Part shown: positions 46,307 to 56,373 of the stretch, piece by piece | Layout of the letters: every line of letters begins with the position of its first letter | Numbering within the stretch: position 1 is the stretch's first letter | Origin: Sphingobium sp. Ant17 | GTDB lineage: Bacteria > Pseudomonadota > Alphaproteobacteria > Sphingomonadales > Sphingomonadaceae | Assembly: GCF_000588875.1 (NCBI RefSeq) | Contig: NZ_JEMV01000020.1 | Location: 1-64,000, forward strand | Length of the DNA stretch: 64,000 nt | Direction of reading: 5' to 3' | Program-made: the position numbers and the translations under genes | Notes under the pieces: generated by a model | Seen by the model: the letters and a program-made list of their open reading frames with translations, nothing else | What the model was told of the DNA's origin: nothing | Database searches by the model: none

Positions 46307-46594
46307 ATGACCACCAAGATCCGCACCGCATCCATCGCCGCTGCCGCAGCAGCCATCGCGCTCAGCTCATTCTCGGCCTTTGCAGCCGACGCGCCGACCG
46401 GAAGCAAGGGCCGCGCCCTCGGCACCAGCGACACCGTGCACTGCTATGGCCTGCATAGCTGCAAGGGCAATTCCGACTGCGCCACGGCCGAACATGAATG
46501 CAAGGGCCAGAATGCCTGCAAGGGTCATGGCTTCAAGGCGTTGAAGGCGGGCGAGTGTCTTACAAAGGGCGGGACGATCGGCGACCTCGGCTGA
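46307..46594 (+). CDS. bufA2: Bufferin-type precursor with six cysteines (BufA2-like)
   Basis: 95 residues: signal peptide to AFAADAPTG, then a Cys-rich core HCYGLHSCKGNSDCATAEHE with CKGQNACKGHG and GECLTKGG. The HxCKG repeats differ from those of the DUF2282 precursor, so two distinct peptides serve one modification enzyme. The ATG is preceded by AAGGAGCC. Confidence 0.85.
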   Translation: MTTKIRTASIAAAAAAIALSSFSAFAADAPTGSKGRALGTSDTVHCYGLHSCKGNSDCATAEHECKGQNACKGHGFKALKAGECLTKGGTIGDLG

Positions 46595-46664
46595 TCCGAC
46601 CCTGGTCCGGCGGGCCAGCGCCCCCAGGCTTGCCGGACCAACTTTGGTACATGAGACTTTCGCC

Positions 46665-47501
46665 ATGAGAGATGTTGCCGCATTCGGCGGGTTCGGCCTT
46701 GGTCTGCGCCGCGATTACTACCGGGATTTTCTTACAGGAGACGTCGCGGTCGATTTCGTCGAGGTCATATCCGAAAACTTCATGGTCGATGGTGGACGAC
46801 CGCTGCGTGTACTGGAACAGGTGCGCGCCAAACTTCCAGTCATCCTGCATGGCGTATCGCTGTCCGTCGGCTCCGCGCATGGGCTGGATGACGATCATCT
46901 GGTCCGGCTCAAGGCATTGGCGGACCGGATCGAGCCTTTGTGGGTGTCCGATCATCTGTGCTGGACCCGGACGAGCGCGCACAACAGCCACGACCTGCTC
47001 CCGTTACCGCTAACCCGCGCGGCGATGGACGCCGTATGCAACAACGTCGATCGCGCGCAGGAAACGCTGGGCCGGGCGATGCTGTTTGAAAACCCGTCAA
47101 GCTATCTGACATTCCCGGACGACGAGATGACGGAGTGGGAATTCCTGGCCGAGATGAGCCGCCGAACCGGCTGCTATCTGCTGCTCGACATCAACAATAT
47201 CTACGTCAGCGCCTGCAACCATGGTTTCGATCCTGTGGCTTACCTGGCCGGCATTCCGGCCCATCGGGTGCGGCAGGTGCATCTGGCCGGGCATACGCCG
47301 GGCGACATCGTCATCGACACGCACGACCGGCCGGTCTGCGACGCCGTCTGGCACCTTTATGAAGCGGCCATTGGCAAGCTGGGAGAGGTCGCCGTCATGA
47401 TCGAACGGGACGACGCCATCCCGCCGTTGGCGCATCTGCTCACCGAACTGGATCGTGCACGCATGATCGCCGCCACAGCGCGCGTTGAGTGGGCGGTATG
47501 A
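46665..47501 (+). CDS. bufB: MNIO enzyme (DUF692), bufferin maturase
   Basis: 278 residues, TIM-barrel fold. Multinuclear non-heme iron enzymes of this family oxidise Cys residues of precursor peptides to heterocycles. Iron-ligand motifs visible: DHLCW, ENPSSYL, DINNIYVSACNHG, HLAGHTPG, DTHDRPV and VMIERDDAIP. The ATG at 46665 is preferred over a TTG at 46644. Immediately downstream is bufC with a 4-bp overlap. Confidence 0.92.
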   Translation: MRDVAAFGGFGLGLRRDYYRDFLTGDVAVDFVEVISENFMVDGGRPLRVLEQVRAKLPVILHGVSLSVGSAHGLDDDHLVRLKALADRIEPLWVSDHLCWTRTSAHNSHDLLPLPLTRAAMDAVCNNVDRAQETLGRAMLFENPSSYLTFPDDEMTEWEFLAEMSRRTGCYLLLDINNIYVSACNHGFDPVAYLAGIPAHRVRQVHLAGHTPGDIVIDTHDRPVCDAVWHLYEAAIGKLGEVAVMIERDDAIPPLAHLLTELDRARMIAATARVEWAV

Positions 47502-48301
47502 CCCAACTTTTGCGCACACAAAACGACTTCCTTGCCTGCCTGCTCGATGAAGACGCGCCATTGCCATTTGGATGGGATGCCCGGCAAGCATCTGGCATGG
47601 CCGTCTATCGCAATGCCTATCGAACGCGGCTGATCGATGTCTTGCGCGACACATTTGAACGCACTGCACGGCTGGTGGGCGACGATGCCTTCGTGCAGGC
47701 GGCGACGCATCATCTTATCACATATCCGCCCACAAATTGGACCATCGACCTGGCCGGTGAGGAATTTCCCCACACCTGCGCCCAACTGTTCGCCAACGAT
47801 CCCGACGTTGGCGAAGTGGCTTGGCTGGAATGGCAAATGCACTGCGCATTTACCGCAGCAGATGGAGAGCCTCTGACGCTAGCTGATTTTGCGGCCGAGA
47901 CGGCGGACTTTGACGCTGAGCAATGGGATGAACTTCGCTTCGAACTTATGCCCGGCACGGCCTTGCGACCGATCACATATGATCTCGTTACGCTGTGGGA
48001 GGCATTGGCCGATCCATTGTTGGCGTCGCCAGTAGAAAAGCTGCTGGAACCAAAATGGGTGCTACTGTGGCGCGAAGGCGAGCAACCGACATTCGGACTC
48101 GTTTCCGAAACAGAAGGGCTAGCATTGGCAGGCCTGCAGCAAGGCGGCACGTTCGGCAAAGTTTGCGCCGCTCTTATGAATCATTTCAAAACTGATGATG
48201 CCGCGGCCAAGGCGGGCGCGATGCTGCTGAACTGGCTCGAACTCGGGATGGTTCGACGGATACATTCTTCGCGGCAGTCAACCAGCAAGGATCAACTGTG
48301 A
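47498..48301 (+). CDS. bufC: DUF2063 partner protein of the MNIO enzyme
   Basis: 267 residues. The N-terminal half is the DUF2063 helical region (ASGMAVYRNAYRTRLIDVLR, TFERTARLVGDDAFVQAATHH) that binds precursor peptide and presents it to the MNIO enzyme; the C-terminal part is a winged-helix-like domain (LALAGLQQGGTFGKVCAALM). Its ATG overlaps the bufB stop. Confidence 0.88.
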   Translation: MTQLLRTQNDFLACLLDEDAPLPFGWDARQASGMAVYRNAYRTRLIDVLRDTFERTARLVGDDAFVQAATHHLITYPPTNWTIDLAGEEFPHTCAQLFANDPDVGEVAWLEWQMHCAFTAADGEPLTLADFAAETADFDAEQWDELRFELMPGTALRPITYDLVTLWEALADPLLASPVEKLLEPKWVLLWREGEQPTFGLVSETEGLALAGLQQGGTFGKVCAALMNHFKTDDAAAKAGAMLLNWLELGMVRRIHSSRQSTSKDQL

Positions 48302-48526
48302 TTTCCGCTTTCGTCATCAAGAGCGCTGAGAGACGACTTTGCGCAACCACTCCATAGTTGAGTCTGACGCGCCACGAACCGGTGGCTCGGTCAAGGTTCG
48401 CGTTCACCGCAACGAGGATCGACCTGCTTGCTGACGGGTAATCTATGCCATTGGTTTGCGCCAGCTTCGCTTTGATATTCCAGAGACGGCTGGCCAGGAC
48501 CAGCCTTGGCGCGGTATGTGCCCCTT

Positions 48527-48958
48527 ATGACGAAGCCGACCGATAGCCAACTCGCCACATTGGGCGCAGCGTTTGAAACCTTCACGCGCCGCTACAAGCT
48601 TGCCGAAGCGATTAGCGTAGAGAAACCGCTGAATGAAATCGACAAACAGACCCTATTCTATGTCGCCCAGCATCCGGCCTGCGGACCGAGCGACGTGGCG
48701 CGATTCCTTGGCACGGCAAACACGACAATCTCTTCGGCGACCGATCGCATGGTCAAGCGCGGCTATCTCAAGCGCGAACGGGTGGAGGATGATCGCCGCG
48801 CCGTGGCTTTAAGGCTGTCCGACGAAGGCCGAGCCTATGTCGAAGTTCAACTGCAAATGTACCGCGACATGTACCGGCTCATGCTGGACCGGCTGCTGCC
48901 CGCCGAGCGGGACCAGTTTATCGCGATGATCGCAAAAATCGTATATAACGATGATTGA
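48527..48958 (+). CDS. MarR-family transcriptional regulator
   Basis: 143 residues: the winged HTH LFYVAQHPACGPSDVARFLG, recognition helix TISSATDRMVKRGYLKRERV and wing VEDDRRAVALRLSDEGRAY. It is convergent with nothing; it lies just before the molybdenum-hydroxylase operon on the same strand and probably controls it through the palindrome at 48964. Confidence 0.9.
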   Translation: MTKPTDSQLATLGAAFETFTRRYKLAEAISVEKPLNEIDKQTLFYVAQHPACGPSDVARFLGTANTTISSATDRMVKRGYLKRERVEDDRRAVALRLSDEGRAYVEVQLQMYRDMYRLMLDRLLPAERDQFIAMIAKIVYNDD

Positions 48959-48963
48959 ATAAT

Positions 48964-48974
48964 ACGAAATTCGT
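48964..48974. promoter_or_regulatory. Candidate MarR operator
   Basis: ACGAA-A-TTCGT is an 11-base perfect palindrome between the MarR stop and the start of the molybdenum hydroxylase operon. Its position and symmetry suit a small repressor binding site; binding is inferred. Confidence 0.4.
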
Positions 48975-49028
48975 TCTATCTTGGTGGGAGTGACGTCGCA
49001 GCGGCGAAGCTGGATCGGGAGAAACGCA

Positions 49029-49534
49029 ATGACGATATGGGTCAATGGCGATGAAGTGCCAGTGCCGCTTGATGCGCGGGTGTCGCTCGCCGACCTGCTG
49101 CGCGAGCAATTGCACCTGACTGGCACTAAGGTCGGCTGCAATCAGGGCGCCTGTGGTGCCTGCACGGTGTTGATCGATGGCCAGCGGGTGTTGGCCTGCC
49201 TGACCCTGGCAGTGCAAGCGGATGGGAAGTGCGTCACGACGATCGAGGGGCTGGGCGCAGCGGATTCCTTGCATCCGCTACAGGCCGCCTTCATCGAACA
49301 TGACGGCTTTCAGTGCGGCTATTGCACCCCGGGCCAGATTTGCGCCGCGGCGGCTATGCTGGACGAAGCCGCAGGGGGAATCCCAAGCTACCTAACGGCG
49401 GATCTCGCGACGGATCGGATCGTCCTGACGCGAGAGGAGGTGCAGGAGCGGATGAGCGGCAATCTGTGCCGGTGCGGCGCCCACAACGGGATCATCGATG
49501 CGATCATGCCGTCGCAGGGGAGCACCGGCCATGA
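49029..49534 (+). CDS. 2Fe-2S subunit of a xanthine dehydrogenase-type hydroxylase (probable frameshift near end)
   Basis: Small electron-transfer subunit. Plant-type cluster motif GCNQGACGACTVLIDG and the C-terminal second-cluster motifs CGYCTPGQ and NLCRCGAHNGIID. The open frame runs 48 residues beyond the normal end, overlapping the FAD subunit; a single missing base near 49503 would instead end it at the TGA overlapping the next ATG. About 168 residues corrected. First gene of a three-gene operon. Confidence 0.88.
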
Positions 49535-50517
49535 CCCCTGTGACCTATGCCCGGGCGTCGTTGGTCGGCGACGCCGTGCGGATGGGAGGCGCGCAGGGTG
49601 CCCGCCTGCTTGGTGGCGGCACCAATCTGGTCGATTTGATGCGCAAGGGCGTGGAACAGCCATCGCAACTAATTGATGTCACCGCCTTGTCGGACAGTAT
49701 CAAGCAGGCGGATGATGGCAGCCTGATGATCGGCGCGGCCGCCAGCAATAGCGCGGTCGCCGCGCATCCGCTGGTGCGCAGCCACTATCCGATGCTGGCA
49801 CGCGCAATCCTTGCCGGTGCTTCTGCGCAGATCCGCAACATGGCGACGGTCGGCGGCAACCTGATGCAGCGGACGCGGTGCCTATATTTCAACGATGTCG
49901 CCGGCTCGCGCTGCAACAAGCGGGCGCCGGGCAGCGGCTGCGATGCGATTGGCGGGTTCAACCGCTATCATGCGATCTTGGGGGGGTCTGAAGCCTGCAT
50001 CGCCACCCACCCCTCCGACATGTGCGTCGCGCTCGCCGCTCTGGACGCGCAGGTCCATATCGCAGGGCCAGACGGCGCGCGTGTCGTTCCGCTGGTCGAC
50101 TTGCACCGTCTGCCCGGCGAACGTCCCGACGTCGAAACGGTCCTCGATCCCTCCGAGATCATCGTCGCGATCGCGCTTCCGGCTTCCCCGCTTTTTGCCA
50201 AATCCACCTATCGCAAGGTGCGGGACCGGGCGAGCTATGCCTTTGCCCTCGTCTCGGTCGCTGCGGGGTTGACGATACATCAGGGCGGCATCGACGACAT
50301 CCGGGTCGCGTTCGGTGGCATCGCCCCCAAGCCATGGCGCGCCTTCCAGATTGAGGCAGCGTTGCGCGGCGGGGCGTTGTCCGCTGCCGCGATTGAGGCG
50401 GCCTTCGAGGCGGAGTTCGCCGGGGCGGCGCTGTTGCCGGGCAATGGCTTCAAACATGGGCTGGCAAAACGGACGTTGTCCGCCCTGCTCCTAGACCTGG
50501 CGGGAGACGTCCAATGA
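49531..50517 (+). CDS. FAD-binding subunit of the molybdenum hydroxylase
   Basis: 328 residues. FAD_binding_5 motifs: LLGGGTNLVDLMRKGVE, then SAQIRNMATVGGNLMQRTRC and the Cys-rich insert FNDVAGSRCNKRAPGSGCDA that binds an extra Fe-S cluster in PaoB-like subunits. It passes electrons between the 2Fe-2S and molybdenum subunits. ATG 49531 overlaps the preceding gene. Confidence 0.92.
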   Translation: MTPVTYARASLVGDAVRMGGAQGARLLGGGTNLVDLMRKGVEQPSQLIDVTALSDSIKQADDGSLMIGAAASNSAVAAHPLVRSHYPMLARAILAGASAQIRNMATVGGNLMQRTRCLYFNDVAGSRCNKRAPGSGCDAIGGFNRYHAILGGSEACIATHPSDMCVALAALDAQVHIAGPDGARVVPLVDLHRLPGERPDVETVLDPSEIIVAIALPASPLFAKSTYRKVRDRASYAFALVSVAAGLTIHQGGIDDIRVAFGGIAPKPWRAFQIEAALRGGALSAAAIEAAFEAEFAGAALLPGNGFKHGLAKRTLSALLLDLAGDVQ

Positions 50518-52832
50518 CCAAGATACAGAACGCCGTCATCGGTTCGGTCAGGACGGTCATCGGCTGGGTGCCCGCAGGCTGGCTTCCAGGCGGCACGCCC
50601 GACCCGCTGATCGAACGCCGCGCCGCGATCGGGCGGCAGGCGTCGCGCCTGGACGGGCCGCTCAAGGTCATGGGAGAGGCGCGTTTCGCGGCGGAGGTCG
50701 CCATGGAACAGCTGTCCTATGCCGCGCTGGTGCATAGTCCCATCACGCGGGGCCGGATCGCGGGGCTGGATACCAGCGCGGCGGAGGCAGAACCAGGCGT
50801 GATCCAAATAGTCACGCATCAAACCATGCCACGCCTCGGGACGCTGACCCTCATCGGCATGACCGATATGTCGGCTGTCGGGAACAGCGATCTGCCGATC
50901 ATGCAGGACGCAAGGATCCACTATAATGGGCAGGTCGTCGCAGCGGTGATTGCCGAAACGCAGGAGCAGGCCGATCACGCCGCTTCGCTCATCGCGATCG
51001 ACTATGCAGAAGAACCCGCCAAGACCGTCTTGGAGGAAGCCAAAGCAGACGCCCGGACACCCGCTTCGATCCTGATCGAGAAGAACCATGTCTTAGTCGG
51101 CAATGCCGAGCGCGAACTGGAGCGCGCGGCCCACAGCATCGACAATGTCTATCGGACGCCTGGCCATAATCATAACGCCATCGAACTCCATACCGTCACC
51201 GCCGCATGGGAAGGCGGTTCCCTGCTGGTCCACGACACGACCCAGATGGTCGCGCCGAGCGCCACGGCGCTCGCCAAGCTGTTTGGCCTCAAGAGGGAGC
51301 AGGTTCGCGTCCTCTCCCCCTTCGTCGGTGGCGGCTTCGGGGGCAAGGGGATGTGGGATCACCAGATTGTCGCCATCGCCGTGGCCCGGATGATCGGTCG
51401 TCCGGTGCGGCTGACGCTCAGCCGGGAGGGTGTCTATCGTATCATCGGCGGTCGCACACCGTCGGAACAGCGTGTGGCCATCGGCGCGGACGCGGCGGGC
51501 AAGTTCACGGCGCTGGTCCATAGCGGCTATTCGGTGATGCCGCCCTATAGTGCCTGCCCCGAACAATATACGCTGGGGTCGCGCGCGCTCTATGATGCAA
51601 AGAGCTTCGAGTTCGTGCAGCGCCATGTCGATCTCGATATCGTGCCCAATACCTTCATGCGTGCGCCCGGCGAGGCGATCGGCACCTTCGCCATCGAGAG
51701 CGCAGTCGACGAACTGGCGCATGCTATGGGTATCGACCCGCTCGACCTACGTCTGCGCAACATCGCGCAGCGGCATCCGATCTCCGGCACGCCCTTTTCC
51801 CAGCATGCACTGAAACAGGCCTATGCCGATGGTGCCGAACGGTTCGGTTGGGATCGACGGCAAGCCGAGCCGGGTAAGTTGCGCGATGGCGAATGGCGGA
51901 TCGGCATGGGCTGTGCAACCGGCAGCTTTCCCTATGCGCGTATTCCCGGTGCCAATGTGCGGATCACGCTGCGCAGCGACGGATCGGCGACCATTTCCTG
52001 CTCGGCGCAGGAAATGGGCATGGGTACGGCCACGGTTCCGGCGCAACATGCAGCCGACCGGCTTGGCCTGCCGCTGGAGGCGATCCATTTCGAACTGGGC
52101 GATTCCGACTTGCCTGCCGCACCCATGGCAGGCGGTTCCTCGCAGACTGTGTCGATTGCCGGGGCAATCATCGCCGGCGCGGAAAAGCTGACGGGCGAAC
52201 TATTGCGCTTGGCGGGAAATGCCAGTCCGGTTGCGGGTCTGCGCGCGGGCGAGGTGCAACTCACCGACGGCGGGATCGCCAGCATCGCCGATCCGGCCCG
52301 GCGCGAAAGCTATCGCTCCATCCTGACGCGGGCGGCGCGCGAGGATGTGACAGTGACGGCGGCGGGTAGCATGCCGCTGGAAATGTTCAAATTCGCCATG
52401 CACAGTTCCTCCGCCATATTCTGCGAACTGCGCGTCAGCGACGTCACCGGGGAGGTACGCGTCGACCGGTTGTTGGGCTCTTTCGATTGCGGCACGATCC
52501 TCAATCCCAAGACGGCGGCCAGCCAGTTTCGGGGCGGCATGATCATGGGCCTGGGCCTTGCCTTGACGGAAGAGACATTGTTCGATGAACGCAGCGGGCG
52601 GATCATGAACGCGTCGCTGGCCGACTATCATATCCCCACGCATCTCGATGTGCCGCAGATCGACGTGATGTGGACCGGCATTCCCGACCCCCGGTCACCG
52701 CTGGGCGCCCGCGGCATCGGCGAGATCGGCATCACCGGAGTCGCTGCAGCGGTGGCAAACGCGGTGTTCAATGCAACCGGCAAACGCATCCGCGACCTGC
52801 CGATCACGCTGGACAAACTGTTGCCGGATTGA
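50514..52832 (+). CDS. Molybdopterin-binding catalytic subunit
   Basis: 772 residues. Substrate hydroxylation at a Mo-cytosine-dinucleotide site, PaoC-type aldehyde dehydrogenase by arrangement. Key segments: SPFVGGGFGGKGMWDHQIVA, FMRAPGEAIGTFAIESAVDEL, QEMGMGTATVPAQHAADR, and the active-site Glu region GARGIGEIGITGVAAAVANAV. The operon order small-medium-large matches the periplasmic PaoABC class, though no twin-Arg signal was seen on the small subunit, so it is probably cytoplasmic. Confidence 0.92.
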   Translation: MTKIQNAVIGSVRTVIGWVPAGWLPGGTPDPLIERRAAIGRQASRLDGPLKVMGEARFAAEVAMEQLSYAALVHSPITRGRIAGLDTSAAEAEPGVIQIVTHQTMPRLGTLTLIGMTDMSAVGNSDLPIMQDARIHYNGQVVAAVIAETQEQADHAASLIAIDYAEEPAKTVLEEAKADARTPASILIEKNHVLVGNAERELERAAHSIDNVYRTPGHNHNAIELHTVTAAWEGGSLLVHDTTQMVAPSATALAKLFGLKREQVRVLSPFVGGGFGGKGMWDHQIVAIAVARMIGRPVRLTLSREGVYRIIGGRTPSEQRVAIGADAAGKFTALVHSGYSVMPPYSACPEQYTLGSRALYDAKSFEFVQRHVDLDIVPNTFMRAPGEAIGTFAIESAVDELAHAMGIDPLDLRLRNIAQRHPISGTPFSQHALKQAYADGAERFGWDRRQAEPGKLRDGEWRIGMGCATGSFPYARIPGANVRITLRSDGSATISCSAQEMGMGTATVPAQHAADRLGLPLEAIHFELGDSDLPAAPMAGGSSQTVSIAGAIIAGAEKLTGELLRLAGNASPVAGLRAGEVQLTDGGIASIADPARRESYRSILTRAAREDVTVTAAGSMPLEMFKFAMHSSSAIFCELRVSDVTGEVRVDRLLGSFDCGTILNPKTAASQFRGGMIMGLGLALTEETLFDERSGRIMNASLADYHIPTHLDVPQIDVMWTGIPDPRSPLGARGIGEIGITGVAAAVANAVFNATGKRIRDLPITLDKLLPD

Positions 52833-52985
52833 AGGACGTAGCCACATAGGCCGATCCTCGTCAGCGCCACTGGAGCCAACCTCATTTTTCACCTGATCTT
52901 CGCGCTGCCCTCCATCCTGGTCATCACACATGTCCTATGGCCGCTCCCATGGCCGCTGGCGGTCAAGCTGGTCGTTGCCATCCTG

Positions 52986-54002
52986 ATGCTCGCCGCCTCC
53001 CAGTTCCAATATTGGAGCAAGCTGTCGTCAGGCTCTGTTTTCGCGCCGGAGTTCCCCCGCGCCATCATCTTGCTGTTCAACTGGGCGAGCGGGACCATCC
53101 TGTTCCTCGCGCTGATGCAGTTGCTCGCCGATGTCGCCCTGTTCGCGCTGTGGCTGGTTCCAGGGCGAGCAGGAACGATGGCTGACGAGCTGCGCTACAT
53201 GATGGCTGCGCTCGCCGCTCTCCTTGCCGCCATCGCCGTGTGTAACGCTACGCGGGTGCCTTCGCTCAAGGATGTGGAAATCGGCATTACAGGGCTACCG
53301 CCGCAGTTCGACGGCTACACTCTGGTCCAACTGACCGACCTGCACATCAGTCGCCTATTTCCCGCCGCCTGGACCCGTGCCGTCGTCGATCGCACCAATG
53401 CGCTCAATGTCGACCTGATCGTCGTCACCGGCGATGTCATCGACGGCAGCCTCGCCATGCGCCGGGCCGATGTCGAGCCGCTGCGCGACCTGCGCGCACG
53501 CGACGGGGTCTATATGAGTCCGGGCAACCACGAATATTTCCTCGGTTATCAGGAGTGGATGCGGCATTTTGCAGCCATGGGCATGCACCTGCTCGCGAAC
53601 AAACATGTTATTCTTGAGCGAGACCACAGCCACGTCCTTCTTGCTGGCGTGACGGATGTGACGGCACCGGCTACCGGTATGCCGCCACCGGACTTGTCCG
53701 CCGCACTGGCCAACGCACCGAAGGCCATGCCCATTCTCCTCCTCGACCATCAGCCCGGGTCGGCGCGAAGGACGGCCGCGCGTGGCGTCGCCCTCCAGCT
53801 GTCCGGGCATACCCATGGCGGCTTGATGCCTGGGTTGGACCGGCTCGTCGCGCTGGGGAATGACGGGTTCGTGTCGGGCCTCTATACGGTCGATGGCATG
53901 GTACTCTATGTGAACAACGGCACGGGGATATGGCCCGGCTTTGCCATGCGGTTGCGCCGTCCCAGCGAACTGACACGGATCACGCTGCGCCGAACAATCT
54001 GA
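52986..54002 (+). CDS. Membrane-anchored metallophosphoesterase
   Basis: Calcineurin-like phosphoesterase of 338 residues from ATG 52986: membrane helices, then metal motifs TDLHISRLF, VTGDVIDGS, SPGNHEYF and LSGHTHGG. Coding quality extends about 35 codons upstream (LIFALPSILVITHVLWPLP), so the real start may be the ATT at 52884, eight bases after GGAG (M-FHLIFALPS), or the true ATG is mis-sequenced. Relatives hydrolyse UDP-diacylglucosamine or phosphodiesters; substrate unknown. Confidence 0.85.
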   Translation: MLAASQFQYWSKLSSGSVFAPEFPRAIILLFNWASGTILFLALMQLLADVALFALWLVPGRAGTMADELRYMMAALAALLAAIAVCNATRVPSLKDVEIGITGLPPQFDGYTLVQLTDLHISRLFPAAWTRAVVDRTNALNVDLIVVTGDVIDGSLAMRRADVEPLRDLRARDGVYMSPGNHEYFLGYQEWMRHFAAMGMHLLANKHVILERDHSHVLLAGVTDVTAPATGMPPPDLSAALANAPKAMPILLLDHQPGSARRTAARGVALQLSGHTHGGLMPGLDRLVALGNDGFVSGLYTVDGMVLYVNNGTGIWPGFAMRLRRPSELTRITLRRTI

Positions 54003-54256
54003 GCGGCGATATGGAACGCAGCGGGAAGCCCCAAACGGTTGGAGGAACAGGTTCGACCCGCTGTTTGCAACCAGCATCCGAAAGCTGCCATTGTTGATCC
54101 TGCTGCGTCATGGCTTGAAAATGATTCATCGGTCATTCTGGCAGTGCGGCATGATCAAGTCTTTTCACGCCATTTTAATGGCCAGCGGTGCAAACCCCCA
54201 TCGATAGTTCACGCACATAGCGACGATCGTCGGCTCCGATGAAAAGGAGTCTTTCC

Positions 54257-54346
54257 ATGACGTTCGACTTTGCCCTTGCTGGTCTGGTGGCGTTGGGCCT
54301 GCTGGGCTATCTGACCGCCGTGCTGATCAGGCCGGAGCGTTTCTGA
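54257..54346 (+). CDS. kdpF: KdpF, small subunit of the Kdp potassium pump
   Basis: 29 residues: [20 protein letters not shown] with AVLIRPERF, a single transmembrane helix. KdpF stabilises the KdpFABC complex. AAAGGAG lies upstream of the ATG. Its stop overlaps the kdpB start (TGATG). Too short for automated calling. Confidence 0.88.
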   Translation: MTFDFALAGLVALGLLGYLTAVLIRPERF

Positions 54347-56355
54347 TGGCCACCCCCTCGCTGTTCGAGCGCGCGCTGCTGCTGCCTGCGGTCCGCGATG
54401 CGTTCATCAAGCTCGATCCCAGGACGCTCGTGCGCAATCCGGTGATGTTCACCACGGCCATCGTTGCGATGGTCGCGACCATCATTCTGCTGCGCCACAT
54501 GATCGCCGGTACGGGCGATCTGGCGTTCGAGGCGCAACTCATATTCTGGTTGTGGCTGACCGTGTTGTTCGGCAATTTCGCCGAAGCGCTGGCAGAGGAG
54601 CGTGGCAAGGCGCAGGCACAGAGCTTGCGCGCGACCAAGGACCAACTCGTCGCGCTGCGCATCGGGAAAAATGGCGCGACCGAGGAGGTTCCGGCCACGC
54701 AATTGCGGCAAGGCGATGTGGTGCTGGTCACGCAGGGCAGGCAGATCCCGGCCGATGGCGAAGTCTTTGCCGGTGTCGCCTCCGTCAATGAAGCCGCGAT
54801 CACGGGCGAAAGTGCGCCGGTCATCCGCGAGGCAGGCGGCGACCGGTCGGCCGTTACGGCTGGCACCACCGTCCTGTCCGACGAAATCCGGGTCAAGGTG
54901 ACAGCGGAACCGGGCAGTGGCTTTCTCGACCGGATGATCGCGCTGGTGGAAGGGGCGAGCCGTCAGAAGACGCCCAATGAGATTGCGCTGACGATCCTGC
55001 TCACGGGACTGACGCTGATCTTTCTCGTCGCAGTCGGGACACTCCCGGCCTTTGCCGCTTATGCAGGCGGCGTGCTCTCCGTGCCGGTGCTGATCGCGCT
55101 GTTCGTCGCGCTGATCCCCACCACCATATCGGGGCTGCTGTCCGCCATCGGCATTGCGGGCATGGACCGGCTGATCCGTTTCAACGTGCTGGCCAAATCG
55201 GGCCGGGCTGTCGAGGCGGCGGGCGATATCGGCACCTTGCTGCTCGACAAGACCGGCACGATCACGATCGGCGACCGGCAGGCGAGCGAGTTCGTGCCAC
55301 TGCCCGGCGTGGCGCAGGCGGACCTGATTGCCGCCGCGCGGATGGCCAGCCTGTCCGACACCACGCCTGAGGGTCGGTCGATCGTGACGCTGGCGGGGGA
55401 CGGCGACGCCCTATCCGCCGACGCGGTCCCTGTCTCCTTTACCGCGCAAACGCGGGTGAGCGGGATCGACCTGCCCGGCCGGAGCATCCGCAAGGGCGCG
55501 GTGGACGCGGTGCTCAAGCTGGGCGACTTCCCCGAGGATGTCGTGCGCGCGCTGCGAAAGATTACCGACCGTATCGCGCAGGCGGGCGGCACGCCGCTGG
55601 CGGTCGTGGAGAATGACCGGCTGCTGGGCGCGGTGCACCTCAAGGATGTGATCAAAGCGGGCATCCGCGAACGTTTTGGCGAGTTGCGGCGCATGGGCAT
55701 CCGCACGGTCATGATCACGGGCGACAATCCACTGACGGCGGCCGCCATTGCAGCGGAGGCAGGGGTCGATGACTTCCTGGCCGAAGCGACGCCGGAGGAT
55801 AAGCTCGCCTATATCCGTAAGGAGCAGGCGGAGGGCAAGCTGGTCGCCATGTGCGGCGATGGCACCAATGATGCGCCCGCGCTGGCCCAATCCGATGTCG
55901 GCGTCGCGATGAATACCGGCACGCAGGCGGCGCGCGAGGCGGGCAACATGGTCGACCTGGACAGCGATCCGACCAAGCTGATCGAGGTGGTGGGCATCGG
56001 CAAGCAGTTGTTGATGACGCGCGGCGCGCTCACCACCTTCTCGATCGCCAATGATGTCGCCAAATATTTTGCGATCCTGCCCGCCATTTTCGTGGTGCTC
56101 TACCCCTCGCTTGGCGTGCTCAATCTGATGGGGCTGGCCAGCCCGTCAAGCGCCATCCTCTCGGCGATCATCTTCAACGCGCTCATCATTCCGCTGCTGG
56201 TGCCATTGGCGCTCCGGGGCGTGGCGTATCGGCCGATGCCTGCGGCCAGCCAGTTGCTGCACAATCTGGGCGTCTATGGCGCGGGCGGCGTGATCGCACC
56301 CTTTATCGGCATCAAGCTCATCGACCTCGCCATCGCCGGCCTCGGCCTGGTTTGA
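54346..56355 (+). CDS. kdpB: KdpB, P-type ATPase subunit
   Basis: 669 residues. Phosphorylation motif DKTGT at 301-305, hinge motifs TGD and GDGTNDAP, and seven transmembrane helices, typical of the class IA potassium pump. It energises K+ uptake by KdpA. It comes before kdpA here, the reverse of the usual order. Confidence 0.97.
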   Translation: MATPSLFERALLLPAVRDAFIKLDPRTLVRNPVMFTTAIVAMVATIILLRHMIAGTGDLAFEAQLIFWLWLTVLFGNFAEALAEERGKAQAQSLRATKDQLVALRIGKNGATEEVPATQLRQGDVVLVTQGRQIPADGEVFAGVASVNEAAITGESAPVIREAGGDRSAVTAGTTVLSDEIRVKVTAEPGSGFLDRMIALVEGASRQKTPNEIALTILLTGLTLIFLVAVGTLPAFAAYAGGVLSVPVLIALFVALIPTTISGLLSAIGIAGMDRLIRFNVLAKSGRAVEAAGDIGTLLLDKTGTITIGDRQASEFVPLPGVAQADLIAAARMASLSDTTPEGRSIVTLAGDGDALSADAVPVSFTAQTRVSGIDLPGRSIRKGAVDAVLKLGDFPEDVVRALRKITDRIAQAGGTPLAVVENDRLLGAVHLKDVIKAGIRERFGELRRMGIRTVMITGDNPLTAAAIAAEAGVDDFLAEATPEDKLAYIRKEQAEGKLVAMCGDGTNDAPALAQSDVGVAMNTGTQAAREAGNMVDLDSDPTKLIEVVGIGKQLLMTRGALTTFSIANDVAKYFAILPAIFVVLYPSLGVLNLMGLASPSSAILSAIIFNALIIPLLVPLALRGVAYRPMPAASQLLHNLGVYGAGGVIAPFIGIKLIDLAIAGLGLV

Positions 56356-56373
56356 GCGGGAAAGGACCAGATC

